Of a stretch of 64,000 bases of DNA, positions 12,201 through 25,080 are shown piece after piece. The stretch is from Sternotherus odoratus (taxonomy: Eukaryota; Chordata; Testudines; Kinosternidae). Under the pieces are notes generated by a model. The model saw only the letters and a list, made by a program, of their open reading frames with translations, made no database searches and was not told where the DNA came from. Location of the stretch: the NCBI GenBank assembly GCA_032164245.1, contig JAVMKO010000010.1, positions 31,074,189 through 31,138,188 of the forward strand. The letters are read 5' to 3'. The position numbers and the translations under genes were made by a program. How positions within the stretch are numbered: position 1 is the stretch's first letter; every line of letters begins with the position of its first letter.

Positions 12201-12649
12201 CTGCTAACAGTCACTAAATATATATGTCTGGAGGTTGATTCAGGGTATTATCCATGGATGGTTTTCAACTTCCCCTTCTTCCCCCATTGGTCTAAAAGAG
12301 CTTGACTTTATTGACTTTTAGGACAAGATGCTAAATCTTCTCTGACACATCTGAAAGGGGAAATCTGAGTGAGGAATTATGTTTTGTTTTGGATAATATA
12401 CTTTGTGGCTTTTTTAGTGTGACAGAGAAATGGGCAAAAGCAGTGTATAGTGATAGATTTTGTACATCCGTGAGGTGTTAGGGCACATTCTATAATCACA
12501 GCATAAATTTATAAATGGGAGTAGGAATCTGTGGATCTGAAAATTTTAGAATGTTTGAAATTAATTTCTATAGATGTTTAGCAGTTGTTACTGAGGGCCT
12601 GAGTATTAATAGCATTGTTTGAGTTTCATACAGGAATCCAAATAACTAA

Positions 12650-12904
12650 GGGCATCCCTATACTGAACAGTTGTCGACAAAACTTTAAAAAAACCCACCT
12701 ACGAAAGAGAAATCTTCGCGGCTTTGTTGGCAAGAGCTCTCTCTTGCCAACAACTCCTTATGCTGCTCGCGGGGCTGGAAGTATTTTGTCTGCAAAAGTG
12801 CCGACAAAATACTGCAAAAGAGTATTCACACTCGCTGACTTTTAGCAACAAAGCTATGTCAACACAGCCTTGTCACTAAAAAGCTGCATAGTGTAGACAA
12901 GCCC
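12650..12904. mobile_element. PIF/Harbinger-type MITE with TAA duplication
   Basis: Flanked by TAA at 12647-12649 and 12905-12907. The ends GGGCATCCCTATACTG and TAGTGTAGACAAGCCC are imperfect inverted repeats. No coding capacity. Confidence 0.75.
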
Positions 12905-12925
12905 TAACTATAGAACTCTCTAAGG

Positions 12926-13205
12926 CAGGGGTCGGCAACCTTTCAGAAGTGGTGTGCCGATCTTTCATTTATTCTCTCTAATTTAAGGTTTCGCGTGCCA
13001 GTAATACATTTTAACATTTTTAAAAGGTCTTTTTCTATAAATCTATAATAAATAAGGTTTTTAAAATGTTTAAGAAGCTTCATTTAAAATTAAATTAAAA
13101 TGCAGAGCCCCCAGGACCGGTGGCCAGGACCGGGGCAGTGTGAAGGCCACTGAAAATCAACTCACAGGCTGCCTTTGGCACTCGTGCCATAGGTGCCTAC
13201 CCCTG
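12926..13205. mobile_element. Non-autonomous hAT element
   Basis: The ends CAGGGGTCGGCAACC and GGTGCCTACCCCTG are inverted, with a perfect 8-bp duplication CTCTAAGG at 12918-12925 and 13206-13213. The 280-bp interior is non-coding. Confidence 0.92.
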
Positions 13206-13947
13206 CTCTAAGGTTTACATTTCCTCCCCTTCTCATCCTGCAATCAGGCTACTTTGAAACACAGTTAGTGCCTCTTCTGGGATTTGTTGTTTTTTTTGAG
13301 ACGGGTCCTGGTTGTGATCTCTGTGTGCTTTGGTATGCTCTTCTTGGCTAGCAGCAGTAACTACTCTTACTGCTATAGTCATTGTTGGGGGTTTGGCAAA
13401 GGGACCTTCACTCGTATAGGCTTTCTTGCTGATCTAGAATCCTTAGGATTTCTCTTTAAAGGGCTGTGTATATTAACAAATAAATAGTATATGCAGTCAA
13501 GTACGCTGGTCATGTGCTGTTCCTCCATCAAATTGGAGCAATATGTTGCTTTTAGAGGAGTCTTCATTTTCTCATTTGGATGAGAGCAGATTGGGTCAAT
13601 CGGAAATATACCTGTGTTTACCTCTGCTGGCTTTCTATTATAATTTAAATTGACATGTGCTGGCAGAGAGAATAATGATTTTTCTGCTTTCTCTGTGCTG
13701 AAATACAGATTCTTTGATTTTCATTTACAGTTTACTTTGTTTTTTATGTTGCAAAATGTCTGTAGTTTTGATTCACTTATAAACTCAAGTGTACTCTGCT
13801 CTCCTCAGAGAGGAGCATCTTTCTTTACCCATTCTCTTCTGGTCAGTGCCTTTCAGAGCTGGTTGGTCTGTCAAGGACAGAGACAAGACACTTCAGAAAC
13901 AGAAAGTGTGGAAGGAAATTCCTCTCTATCCACGTAGATGTCTGTCT

Positions 13948-14899
13948 TTTTTTTTTTTTCTTTTTTTTTTTTACCAGAACACCTGGTTGAAAAGGAACCC
14001 TGGCAGCTCTGGTTAGCACCACTGACTGGACTGTTAAAAGTCCAGTTGGCGTAGGGCTGGTAGGCTTTCTACCTGGCTCCACACGGCTCCTGGGAAGTAG
14101 CCAGCATGTCCCTCCGGCTCCTAGGCAGGAGGGGCATCCATAGGAGCTCTGCAGGCTATCCCCACTCCGAGTGTTGGCTCTGAAGCTCCCATTGGCTGGG
14201 AACCATGGCCAGTGGGAATTGTGGGGGAGGTGCCTGTGGGTGGGGGCAGCACACAGAGCCCCCTGGCCATACCTCCACTTAGGAGCCGGTGGGACTTGCT
14301 GGTCGCTTTCCAGGAGCCACCTGAAGTAAGCACCTCCTGGAACCCCACCTCCTGAACTCCCTCCGGTACCCCAACTCCCTGCCCCAGCTCTGAGCTCCCT
14401 CCTGCACCCCAATTCCCTCCCACATCCTGAACTCCCTTCAGTACCCCAACTCCCTGCCCTACCCTTGAGCCCCCTCCCACACCCAACCTCCTGCCCCAGC
14501 TCTGAGCCCCTTCAGCATGCAAACTCCAGGCCAGAGCCCACACTCCCTCCCTGTGCCACAGCTCAGAACCCCCTCCTGCATCCAACCCCCTCTGCCCCAG
14601 TTTGGGGCCCTTTCCTGCACCCTGAACCCCTCATTTCTGGCCCCACTCTGGAACCCGCACCCCCAGCTGGAGCCTCACCCCCTTCCGCACCCCAACCCCC
14701 AGTCCCAACCTAGTGAAAACGAACCATTGAGTGAAGGTGGGGGAGAGCGAGCGACAGAGGGAGGGGGCATAGAGTGAGTGGGGGGAGAGCCTTGGAAGTG
14801 GGAGGCAGGGATGGGGCCTCAGAGAAGAGGGGTCAGCAGTAAGGCCTCCGGGAGGGCAGAGGGCCGGGCAAGGTTTTGTGCGTTTAGAAAGTTGGCAAC
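13948..14899. mobile_element. GC-rich interspersed element, interrupted by a later insertion
   Basis: Begins after or with the T-rich run at 13948-13972 (CCAGAACACCTGGTTG) and runs through C-rich degenerate repeats (CCCCAACTCCCTGCCCC-like units) to GCGTTTAGAAAGTTGGCAAC. The end sequence resumes after the inserted element (TTGGCAACCCTA at 15550-15561). I recognise the terminal GTTGGCAACCCTA type from abundant turtle repeats but cannot name the family. Confidence 0.6.
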
Positions 14900-15549
14900 T
14901 AGGGTGACCAGATGACAATGGCTAAATATCGGGACACGTGAGGGGAAGGGGGAGCCAGAGGCTCCCCACCCCATTTGACACCTGGCTCTACTTGAACATC
15001 TCTCTCTCCCCCCACCCCCGGGCTCCGGGCGCAGCTCCCCCCCCTGCCGTGGGTCAGCAGCACAGGGCTCTGGTTCTGGGCAACACCCCCTCTCCTGCAA
15101 CGGATTGGTGGCGCAGGGCCCTCCGGGGCCGGGCACAGCCCCCACCCCCACCCTGCCCCCGTTGCGGGTCGGCAGCCGGCACAGCCCCTGACCCCTTGTT
15201 CCATGCAAACTCCCCCGACTCACTCCCAGCTCCAGGTGAAGCCTCCCGCTGGGGGCCAGGCACAGGCGAAGGCGGTGCTTACCTCATGGGTGGGGGGGCA
15301 ACGCCGGGGACTCTTTGCAAGCGCCGCCCCTGCAGCATGTGCCTGGCTCTGTGGCCGCCTGGGGCCAATTTGCAAGCTCAGGCAGAGCAGCATTGAGCGG
15401 CCCGCCAGTGCCTGCCTACTGGTGCCTGCATCCTGGAACTTCCCTTTGTCCCGAATATCGGGACAAAGAGTGTCCCGACCAATGCAAGGTCGGGACGCGG
15501 GACAAATCCCCTAAAATCGGGACTGTAATCGGGATGTTTGGTCACCCTA
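14900..15549. mobile_element. Non-autonomous hAT-type element nested in an older repeat
   Basis: The termini TAGGGTGACCAGATG and TTTGGTCACCCTA are inverted. A perfect 8-bp duplication TTGGCAAC lies at 14892-14899 and 15550-15557. The interior is GC-rich, and near its right end it repeats GGGACAAA-type motifs (15445-15530). No transposase. Confidence 0.9.
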
Positions 15550-15557
15550 TTGGCAAC

Positions 15558-17884
15558 CCTATATGCACCGAAAGGGCTTTTGAGGTTAGATCTGGCAAAG
15601 CGATACCAAACTTTCATTTGTGTTGTTGGCAGCTGTGTTCACAGGCGGAGAGTTTAATTTCCGACAATAAGGCAATTTCGTATTTCAACTTAATCTTCTA
15701 ATTAAAATGAGTCATCTTTTTCTTGCACTGGGGGCTCTTGCTTGCTCAGATTGTTTTTCTTTGATGTATTCAGTATGATTTTGAGTCAATGAACATATGA
15801 GGCCATGGTATTGTTTTATTTTTCTCCCTATCCCACACCTAGCCTTAGGCAACAGCAACAGATCCTGGCTATTGCCACTGAGACATTTAGTTCTGGCACT
15901 GGACATATTTTCTCACTTGCAGGTTCTATTCCCACTTATTCATAAAAAGGGATATATAGTGTGCTCTATCCAGATGGCCTGCTGAAAGGATTAGTGTGCT
16001 TGGCTGCACTCCAAGACCTGGCTGCACTCCTGTCCTTAAATTAAATAATTTTTACTTATTTGTAGACAAATTGACTCTAACCGATTTAATGTTTATTTAC
16101 TTCAAATAGAGATAGCCAGTGATTTAAGAGTTTCATACTAAACAGACTTAGAAATCTGCTTAAAAAAATTATCCTTTGGCCTGAAGCTATATGTTACTAC
16201 CCCATAGGAATGGTGCCTGGAATGAAACAAAATACCACAATAGTGGTGTTGTGGAAAAGTCAGTCATCCCGTGAAGTTCATGCCATCATTCACTCTCGCC
16301 TACTCTCCCGACTCTCACCTCTGCTACACTGGAGTGAATAGCTTCAATTTATTCTAGATGAGAATTTGGATCATATAGTGATTTTTATTGTACCCTAAGT
16401 ACAACTTATTAAAGCTTCCGTTCTTTTCTCTAAGTAGGTGATCTTTCCTGATTTTAATTAGAGACCCTTCCTTTATTCAAACCACGGACTGCCATTACAA
16501 CAATTAATGCTGAGACAAAGACAGAGTAAGGAGAAAGGAAGCAGGAAAATATAGCTGAACTCTGTCTCTTGAGGGCCATTCATTTCCTTTTTTCTTCATC
16601 TCGCTCCCTTCTCATCCTGTCCATCAATCTAGACAGCAGCGCTTTGACTTTCCCAGGATTGGCAGATGCAGTTAGCTCTTCCCTCCTTTAGTCAGTAACA
16701 ATGTCAAAAAGTTACATAAGTGATTGCAAAGTTCTAGAATATTAAGTACAAGTCTCTTGGTGAATGCGAAGTACAAATGCCTGGCTAAGTGTTTTAAATC
16801 CAAAGCTACCAGGAATGCTGTAGAGCCTCGAAAGCCACAAGGCCTCTTCCTCTTCCCCAGTAAGAAATCCAGTCTGAGACAGGCTTTGGGAGGCAGAGAA
16901 TAAAAAATATTCAAAACAACTGGAAGTTAGCTCTTTGGAGCCTTGGGAGAGTATACAGCACATGTTAGGAAGTGTACTATGGGCTACTTAAACACGAACA
17001 CCACACATTTGTTTTGGTACACTGCAGTGATAATAGTCAGGGTCACACTGAAGACAGCTTTAACAGCTGTTTGGATTAATTGTTTTAGCAATTACCCTAA
17101 ATTTCAACACAGCTCCACATCTTCTTCACTACAATGCTCAGCACTATGTCCAACTCTGACCAGTTAACATTTTCTATTCCTGCTACTTCAACCTGTTTGC
17201 CTTCCCTACTCCCTCCCCTCCATAATAAAGACCCTTAACTATCTTCCTGTCTCTGCTTGCATAAAGTTCAAACTCCTTGTATGATTGCTAAGGTAAAAAT
17301 GTTGAAAGGGACCATTTGCCAACTAAATTGGGGATTTGGTGTTGCCTAGGGGATTTGTGCACATGATCATTGTTGTTGTACATACAAATGTAGACGTATA
17401 AGTGGGGCAACTTTACCATGGATTCAATTGTACACACACACACACAAATTGTGAACGCAAGGCGACAAAAACAGGCAAACATACACTTCTCCCTGCCCAG
17501 TGTGGAAGTGGGGGGGCCTGAGTTGGAGAGCGAGCTTGTCCCTACACTTACCCTGCAGTTGCATTTCCTGTTCCATGTGATTGAATGCAGCTCAGGGTAT
17601 TGTGACTTGCCACACTGGGTCATGGTGCCACTTGCTCAAATCATGATGGATGGGCAGCTGGCCCAAATTTGAGTGAATGGTATTATGACCTGACACATGA
17701 GGTCACAGGACCACTCAGGTTTGGCCAAGCCACCCTGCCATCGTGATCTCCACTTTGTAAAGAATGGATTTTAGTAGCAATGCAGTAAAGACTAGACTAC
17801 ACTCTTAAAGCTCTTTTTCAGAAGACTCCATATAGTGAAATGCATGATTCTCAACTGGTGTATCTTGTAATGATGAAAGTACAA
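15558..17884. other. No gene recognised
   Basis: AT-rich, with a short CA repeat at 17432-17447. No conserved reading frame with splice sites is seen. Confidence 0.5.
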
Positions 17885-18126
17885 ATCCATCCTCGGGAAT
17901 TCTGAGGGGTGCAGTCAGGGGATAGGGAGCAGAGGGAGAGGGGGTCCTGGGAGGGGACGGTGAGAGAACAAGGAGCAGGGCGGGCTGGATGGGTTGGCGG
18001 TTCTGAGGGAGGCAGTTAGGGGGCGGAGGACAGGCTGTTTGGGGAGGTACAGCCTTCCATACCTGGCCCTCCATACAATTTTGCAACCCTGATATGGTCC
18101 CCGGGACAAAAGTTTACCCACCCCTG
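17885..18126. mobile_element. Truncated hAT element (right end only)
   Basis: The right terminus AAAAGTTTACCCACCCCTG and the preceding GGCAGTTAGGGGGCGGAGGA / GTCAGGGGATAGGGAGCAG segments match the interior and end of the complete copy at 51592-52229. No left terminus is found, so this copy is 5'-truncated. Confidence 0.65.
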
Positions 18127-18327
18127 TTTAAGAGCCTATCAGCTGCCTCAATCTAAGAATATTGGCTGGGATTCTGGTGTCACAGGATGGGTGTTCAATA
18201 CCTTGTACTACCCTGGCACAACCAGCAATGTGGCAGCTATGCCATGGTTCTAATTCTAAGACAACACAACACAACACTACAGTTCTGTCCATATGTCATC
18301 TTTCCATTGCTCTCCACCTTGTCCCGG

Positions 18328-18828
18328 TGTTGTGAGGTACTTTGGATTTTGCGAGACAAGGCACACACACGTGGTTGTATAAAGTAGATGAGTTTATTGG
18401 AAGGCCTTGGTCCCTTGAATAGGCATTGAGGGGCTTAAGTCTGTCAACGCGACCGCAGAAGGGGTGCCTAGCACTCCGGAGCCGTTGCTAGGAAGGAAGA
18501 GCCCACGAGCAAATACAGGAGTGGGCTTAAATACACTTACACATTTGCATTTTATACATACTTATGTTTTATTTGCAAGCAACAAGCTGATTGGTTACAC
18601 GCAGTTTTGCCTTAGTTTTTTTATTTAGTTTTTTACGCATTTATTTTTACACAGACGGGGTAAACACTTATGCAGCTGGGAACTGTCTGGGAACTGTTCC
18701 CAAACACACAGATAACAGCAAGGTTATTTTTAGATTAATACCACCATTATGCACTTTCCTGGAGTTGACTTAGAAGCATAACTACACCTTTTAGTGGTTG
18801 CCCGTTACAATTTTTTTTGGTTACTACA
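18328..18828 (-). mobile_element. Solo LTR of an endogenous retrovirus-like element
   Basis: The 501-bp unit has TGTTGT...CTACA ends (TG...CA) and a perfect 5-bp duplication CCCGG at 18323-18327 and 18829-18833. On the minus strand it holds a plausible poly(A) signal (AATAAACTC, complement of 18389-18397) upstream of a short terminal U5-like segment. No internal coding region or second LTR is present, so recombination has removed the provirus body. Confidence 0.85.
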
Positions 18829-18833
18829 CCCGG

Positions 18834-20461
18834 CCACCAATTAAAACTCTTCAGTTGGAATACCTCAAGGGACAGAGACAGTGAAAACATCTCCTTTCCC
18901 TAGGGCTTCAGCCGTATCTATCAAGGGTCTTACTGCTTCAGAAAAGTGCAGTTGTCTCCCCTATTGAGCTTGGGGTATCTGCCTGAGAGGGAGTTTATTG
19001 CAGAATTGAAAATGATAGTCTGTGCCTACATCTCAATCACACTCAACTGCCAATGTCCTGTGGCTCAATTTAGTGTCTTATTCTGAACAATCTCAGACAG
19101 AAAGAACTCAAGACGGCACTAACATTTTTCTGTACAGCTTTCCAAAGCTAAATGGTAATAGACCTAGCCCTTTGAATACAATAATTCTCTGCTCAGAATC
19201 CAACATAAATTGCCATACATTTATGGATAGTAAAAGGGGATACTAAACATCAGATATTTAACATATGGAAAAAATAGCATAACTCAGAACAGAGATGAGG
19301 CCACTGTTGCACTACTGATTTTTTTTTCCAACAGATACAGGATTTTGTGTTTTTTTTTAAATACCAATTGGGATAAAAAATGTGTAATGTGAGTATAGAG
19401 GTGGGAGTGAATTAGATATAAATGTAGTCCAACAGTCTCTCAAGTGAGGGGCCATTCTCTGGGTTGGGAGTTGCTGTAGGGGAAAAATCTGGGTATAGAG
19501 GGGAAGTGGTGGTGAAAAATAATATCTAAGTGTGGGGTCATGGAAAAAGATCTGGAGGACCTATTTTGGATAGTTGAAAAGATGTATGGCAGAGGGCCCA
19601 GACGGTCTTTCTGAGACATAATCAAGTTCTGGCTATTGCAGAGATATCAAAGTAGCTGGTGGAGCAAAAAAAATTTCAAAGTAACACAAACAATTTTAAA
19701 CTTGCTAAATAGCCCAATAAGAAGAGAAAGTATTTTTGTCTGCATTGAGATTAAAAATGCAAAGTCTGGGTTTTTTCAAGTACTAACATGACTTCAGATT
19801 TTAATTCTAGAAGTAGTGTTTTGTGGGGAGGGAAAGGGAAAGGCTTGTATGTAGAAGCTGCTGTTGTTGCATAGGTGGATGTTTAATTTCTCCAAGGATT
19901 TAAAAAACAAAATTTCAAATGAGTTGACAACATCCTCAGTTACTTTTTGTGTGCATTTTCTATCATATTTCTTTTGTTCAGTGTGCACACGAATCTTTAA
20001 ACATAGAAGCCCTGTCCACACGGCAAGTACGGCGGTGGTTTTGTAACTTGTTTCTGATACTCCCTCATCTGTCCCAGTTTACAACAAACATTGTTTTGAG
20101 TTGTGTTTATGCTGCAGCCTTTGTACATCACAGCTGACCCTGCTTGTGCATTCACATTTACCATATCACTTTACAGTGCATTCTGGGAAAATCCAAGTAG
20201 TTATCCTATAGCCTTCACAGGAATGCAAGGGGATATGTATGCAGAGTGGTGGTGTCAGCACATGGTGGCAATATGTCTTGAAATCTCCATCTGTCCGGAG
20301 AACTGGGGAAGCAGAATTGGCCAGATTGTGTGTGTGTAGGCATGTGAGGGGATGGGAGGGACCATCTGCTCTGCAATAAATAGGTATGCTGACCTAGGCA
20401 AAGGAAGATAACCATCTGCTAACAGCATAGGATGCTAGTAAGGGTGGAACACTATTAGCTA
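18834..20461. other. No gene recognised
   Basis: AT-rich sequence between LTRs. Short frames lack similarity to known proteins. Confidence 0.5.
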
Positions 20462-21383
20462 CTGCCAAGGCTGATTCCCCACTCTGGCACTTTGAGTGCA
20501 AAAGGTGGGGTCCCTCTGGATTCTAAAAATTAATACTGGCCACTCCAGGCTTGTATTAAACTCCCAAGGTTATAGCTTCTCTCTGACCTTGGATGGGTAG
20601 ATGCTGCTACCACCCAACTGCAAAAACCCCTTTGAGAACCCAAGAAGGTGCACTTGGGAATTTCTTCCTGTGGGGTACCCGCAAGCCCTTTCACGCCCCC
20701 CTCTGGGGAAAAGCTGAGGAAAAAAAACAAAGGAAATCAGCTGTTGCCACCAGCTAATTAAACAACATATGCACAAACCTCTTAGGGACACAAAAATCCA
20801 ATCCTGTTCTTAAAAAAGGTAAATTTTATTAAAAACAAAAAGAAAGAAAAAAATCTGGAATTTAGGTTTTTTGCTAGATTTAAAAAAAAACAATGACAAG
20901 GATTAAGTATCAAGATAGCTTCTTGAGGTCCAGTTTAAGAGTTATAAAACAAAATACAGAGGAGTCCACAAGCCATAAAGAAATGAGAGAGAAACCTCAT
21001 TACGTCATCTTAGACATTTCCTGATCTACTTACATATCTGGGGTTTCAAATGAGTAGTTTCTAGGTATGATCTGGTGATTTTTCATACGTGACCCAAAAC
21101 CTTTTACAGCATAGTTCCAACCCTGTCTCTTTCTCTCTAGGAGAACAACACAGACAGACAAAGGGGAAGTTTTCTCCTCGTTCTAGCCTTCCCATTGGCT
21201 CTTTCGGTCAGGTGCCCACTCCCTTTCTTTTATCTGTGGACTTTAAACCCTTTACAGGTAAAGCAAGTAGAGAACAGCTACTAACAGAGGTTTTAGAGCT
21301 AACTGGCTGGCTGGGTGTCCATAAAAGGGAGCTATCACCCCTTCCCCTCCCCTTTTATTTATCACAGCTGCTGCATTTGTTTA
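20462..21383 (-). mobile_element. LTR-like interspersed repeat, boundaries uncertain
   Basis: A block from TGCCAAGGCTGATTCCCC to about TTTATTTATCACAGC, which I recognise as a common turtle repeat. Read on the minus strand it contains AATAAAATTTACC (complement of 20819-20831), consistent with a poly(A) signal of an LTR. A second LTR begins within a few bases of its right edge. I could not fix a target duplication; AGCTAC/AGCTGC is the best candidate. Confidence 0.55.
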
Positions 21384-21388
21384 CCAAG

Positions 21389-22029
21389 TGTGACGGAGTA
21401 GGAATAGTGTGTGTGTGCCTCAGTTTCCCCTATGCATTTCTTGTTGCAAAGCAGAGAGAGAGAGCATAAACTTGGGGCCTGCCCTTCCCCGTACCTGAAA
21501 GGGTTGGCTGGAAGTGTTGAATAACAAAGAGGTGAGCTGAACCTGTTGGAGGGAGGTCAGGTGACCTGACCTGGCTGAGCGAGGGGGAGGAGGGGCTGGA
21601 GAGAGGAGTTTTCAGTCTGAAGCTAGCTGGAGTCAGGCAGGGAAGGCAGAGGAGCTATCTGGCTCTCTGGCCTCCAAAATGGATCCAGCTGAGGGCTCGC
21701 GCTCGCTGTGTGGTCTATGTTAGACCAGGTGCTGATCATCAAATAAACCTCTGTTTTAGTGGCTGGCTGAGAGTCACGTCTGACTGTGGAATTGGGGTGC
21801 AGAGTCCACGGGCTCCCCCAGGACCCCCGCCAGGGCGGGCTCAGTGGGGGAAGCGCACGGAGGGGCAGAAGGTGCTGACTGCTCCGAGGTCAGACCCAGG
21901 AAGGTGTAAACGGGGACAGCTCCTAGCCTTGGAGACAGGCTGTGTACGGAGAGAGGACGTTTTCTCCCGGAGTCTCAACTGGCTTCATAGGGAGCAAGTT
22001 CAAGACCACCGCCCGGGCACTCCGTGACA
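21389..22029 (+). mobile_element. Solo LTR, plus strand
   Basis: The ends TGTGACGGAG and CTCCGTGACA are inverted. The flanking 5-bp duplication CCAAG is perfect (21384-21388 and 22030-22034). AATAAA is at 21741-21746, so the element reads on the plus strand. At 641 bp with no internal region, it is a solo LTR. The frame across its right half is incidental. Confidence 0.87.
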
Positions 22030-22034
22030 CCAAG

Positions 22035-23135
22035 TATTGACCATGCAGAATATGGCAAAAAAATTATGTTTGGAGCTGATCATACCACTAACTGGTTACA
22101 TTGTTGGTTAAAAATTATAGTGTAGTTACCTGCACTGCAGGGTGCCTTTGGTGGCTCCTTACTTCCCATGGTAACAAAGAGCACAAGCAGCTCGTTAACT
22201 GTCATGGTGGCAGCTTTTGATCTTCAGTGTCTGGCTGAACAGATATGGAAAATTCTAACTAACTGACCTGGATTGGCTAGTAGTTAATCAGAAGCCAAAC
22301 ACACAGAAAGAAGTTTTAAAAAGCAACTTTCTGGGAGAAAGAGGTACTAAAATATGGCCACAATGTTGGCAAGGCTTTGTGGCTACATCTGTAAAGGTTC
22401 ACGACTGGCAGCTCTTTCAAACATTCCTGCAGCCCAATGGAGATTTCCTGTATTTGACTGGGTTGAGGGAATGGTCTGCAATTGTACTTGCTAAGCAGGC
22501 TACCTGGAGGCCTTTTTGCCCCTTATCTTGCTGCTGCTCCTGCTGGACCGAAGCAACTGGGAAGAACAGGTGACAACACCGGCACCAACAAGCAGAGGTG
22601 ATAGCAGCAGGGATAGAAAGTGAGGGCCCCATTACTGATCCATGCCCTCCACCCTCTGATACTCATCATCCATCTGGATGCTGTCCAGAGCCCATCCATC
22701 CCAGCCATAGCTGGCAAGTTTTGCAACTCCAAGTCCTATCCTCACACTGCTCAGGGAATGCAACTATGTTGACCATGAACTGAAACTTATGATTCTATGC
22801 AAATTATTTTAACAACATGCAAATTGACCATCAAATAACTTGCATGAAGCTCCACACATGGACGGCACAACATTTACTAGCTGTAAATGGCATGTTGGGT
22901 AGATGGAGGACTGCAGCACCAGGAAATGCCAAGAGTTTACTTCTCCAGTGACACAAAAAGACTCTACATTTATTCTTTTATGCTGTTGGGTGCGAAAGGG
23001 ACCTTCCTCTTCCTCATCACTAGCTTCCTTCCCCTTACTATTATACACAATTCTGTTTCTCTCACATTCAGCTCCATCCTCTGGTAATAACCCAAGGAGA
23101 TCCTATAATAGGTGGTAAGAGAAGCCTCTTTACTA
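22035..23135. other. No gene recognised
   Basis: Non-repetitive-looking sequence without supported exons. Confidence 0.5.
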
Positions 23136-23305
23136 GGTTTGTCAACCGTCCAGAATTGGCCTGGAATCTCCCAGAATCGGCATCCATCTCCCAGTGACCT
23201 TTGAAAGCAATCCAGATTTTTATAGGCTATTTTAAGAAAATGACATTGTCATATTGGGAAAAACAATCTCCCATAATAGCTTCAGTCAGAGTTGGCAACC
23301 CTACT
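23136..23305. mobile_element. Small MITE with GTTGGCAACCCTA-type end
   Basis: The left end GGTTTGTCAACCGTCC and right end CAGAGTTGGCAACCCTA are imperfect inverted repeats. The interior AATCTCCCAGAATCGG / AACAATCTCCCATAATAGC is typical of an abundant turtle MITE. The exact target duplication is not resolved. Confidence 0.6.
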
Positions 23306-25080
23306 GTTTACTAATACCTGTAAGATTCTTCTGTCCATGAAGGATGCAAATGTACATCCTAGAAATCAGTGGAAGAGATACCATGGCATTTCTTGCATAT
23401 AGTAGTGAATTTATTTTCAAAAAATTCTCACTGTTGCTTATACTGGCTCAGTTTTAATAGTGTTGGTGATGTTGATATGCAGGTGGATTTTTAAGCATCA
23501 TGTTGTTTACTGTAGCCCAGAGCAGCTCTAATCAATATTGTGCTTAAAATGGCAGTAGTACCCCTCCAGTATGGCTCTGAAAACTAATAATTCAGGTGGA
23601 GCTGAAACCATGTTAGCAATAGTGGAGACTTTTTAAAAAATGTCTGAGGTAGTGAAGGCTATGAAGAAGTGAAGCTGAGTTTAAGTGGGTTCTTGTGGAG
23701 CTAACTATTGGAATGTCCTTTATATTGATTTTTCAGCCAAAAAGTAGGCCATTAAAAAAACCCAAGAAGCTGACAGTGTTGTTTTAAATCACTGTTCATA
23801 CCTCAGACACAGTGGTATCATTTTAAACCTGTAAATGCTTTGGTCAGATTTCATATTTGCAAAGCTGTACAAGTATTGTCACAGGACAGATAGGTCTGTG
23901 ACTATTAGATTCCCTTCTCTCCCCCTCCCCCCCCTCCCAATTCCTGCTACTCCTGTTCATGTTGGAAGTTGAGAGGGGAGTCCAAACAGCCTCCCCCTTT
24001 GTCAGTTTGTCTCCACGTTGTTCCCCTGGATATAATAACTTTGCCCTTCCACAATATATTTTTTTTACATTTTTTAAATGAGTTTGAGGCTGACTAACCA
24101 TAATATGGAGGCTGAGGACTTGAATGCTTTCAGGCACAGAGACCACAACTGAAGGACTAATGCAGGAAATGGCTTGGAAGCCCCAATGCTGGCAAATCAC
24201 CCTGACCTGCCATCCTATGCAGATTCTCATCTCTTTTCAGCCATTGTGTTAGGAACTGCATTTTTCCCCTGTCTATTGTAAGAGTTTAGAAGCTGTTGCA
24301 TATTCACTAGTATTTGACCTTTTTCTTTCTTTGGGGCTTGCTTGTACACTGGCTGAAGGAATTAGTATCGAAACCATATGGGTTAAATAAAACAAACTTT
24401 AAAGAAGAAAGAAGTGTGTGTGTTCTTCCAGCTTCCTGTGTTTATGTGGTCTGCTTGTATGTTGTTAAGTTTGATGTCCGGGTGATTCCCCGCAGTTTGA
24501 AAGCAAGCTGTGGCTCTGATGCTGCTGACTGGATCCAGATGTAGAGAATGACCCAGTGAGAAGGGTCATGCTGGGCATGATGGACAGAAAAGCACTTTGT
24601 GATGGTTTGTTCACTGTATATTCTCTCAAGACATGTGTGGATTGGTGAGTGCCACCTGACTGATGAGGCTGGGATTCTGAATAGGCCCTTGGCCTCTGGG
24701 AAAGCTGTTGGAGAGAAGCCTTCAAAACACAGAGTGCTTTCTGTGTTTCAGAGAAGACATGCACACAATTTTTTTATATATATAATTTAAAAACATTTAT
24801 GTGAAAAGTTTGCTCTAATTTTCTAAATACTCTTTTATGTTAAATGAATTCAGGGCTCATCTAAGATAAGATTGACAGCACTGAAGGAGGTTGCAATTTT
24901 AATAGCTGTATGTAACACAAAGCAAAACTTCTTTGTTACAGTCTATTAACTTGCTCCATTCAGAGCATCTAGTACATGGTGTAGGGCCAGACTTACATTT
25001 AGCCACTGTGCTTAAGCAACTTTCCAGTGAGATCAAAGAAGAATTCAGTCTCCAAATTAATTAACTCTTACATGCAGTGG
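23306..25080. other. No gene recognised
   Basis: AT-rich sequence with no conserved splice-flanked frames. Confidence 0.5.

Noticed and set aside
13843..14585. Minus-strand frames of 150-190 residues rich in Gly, Val, Trp
   Set aside because: They lie in the GC-rich degenerate repeat and reflect its composition; a poly-Lys stretch is just the T run.
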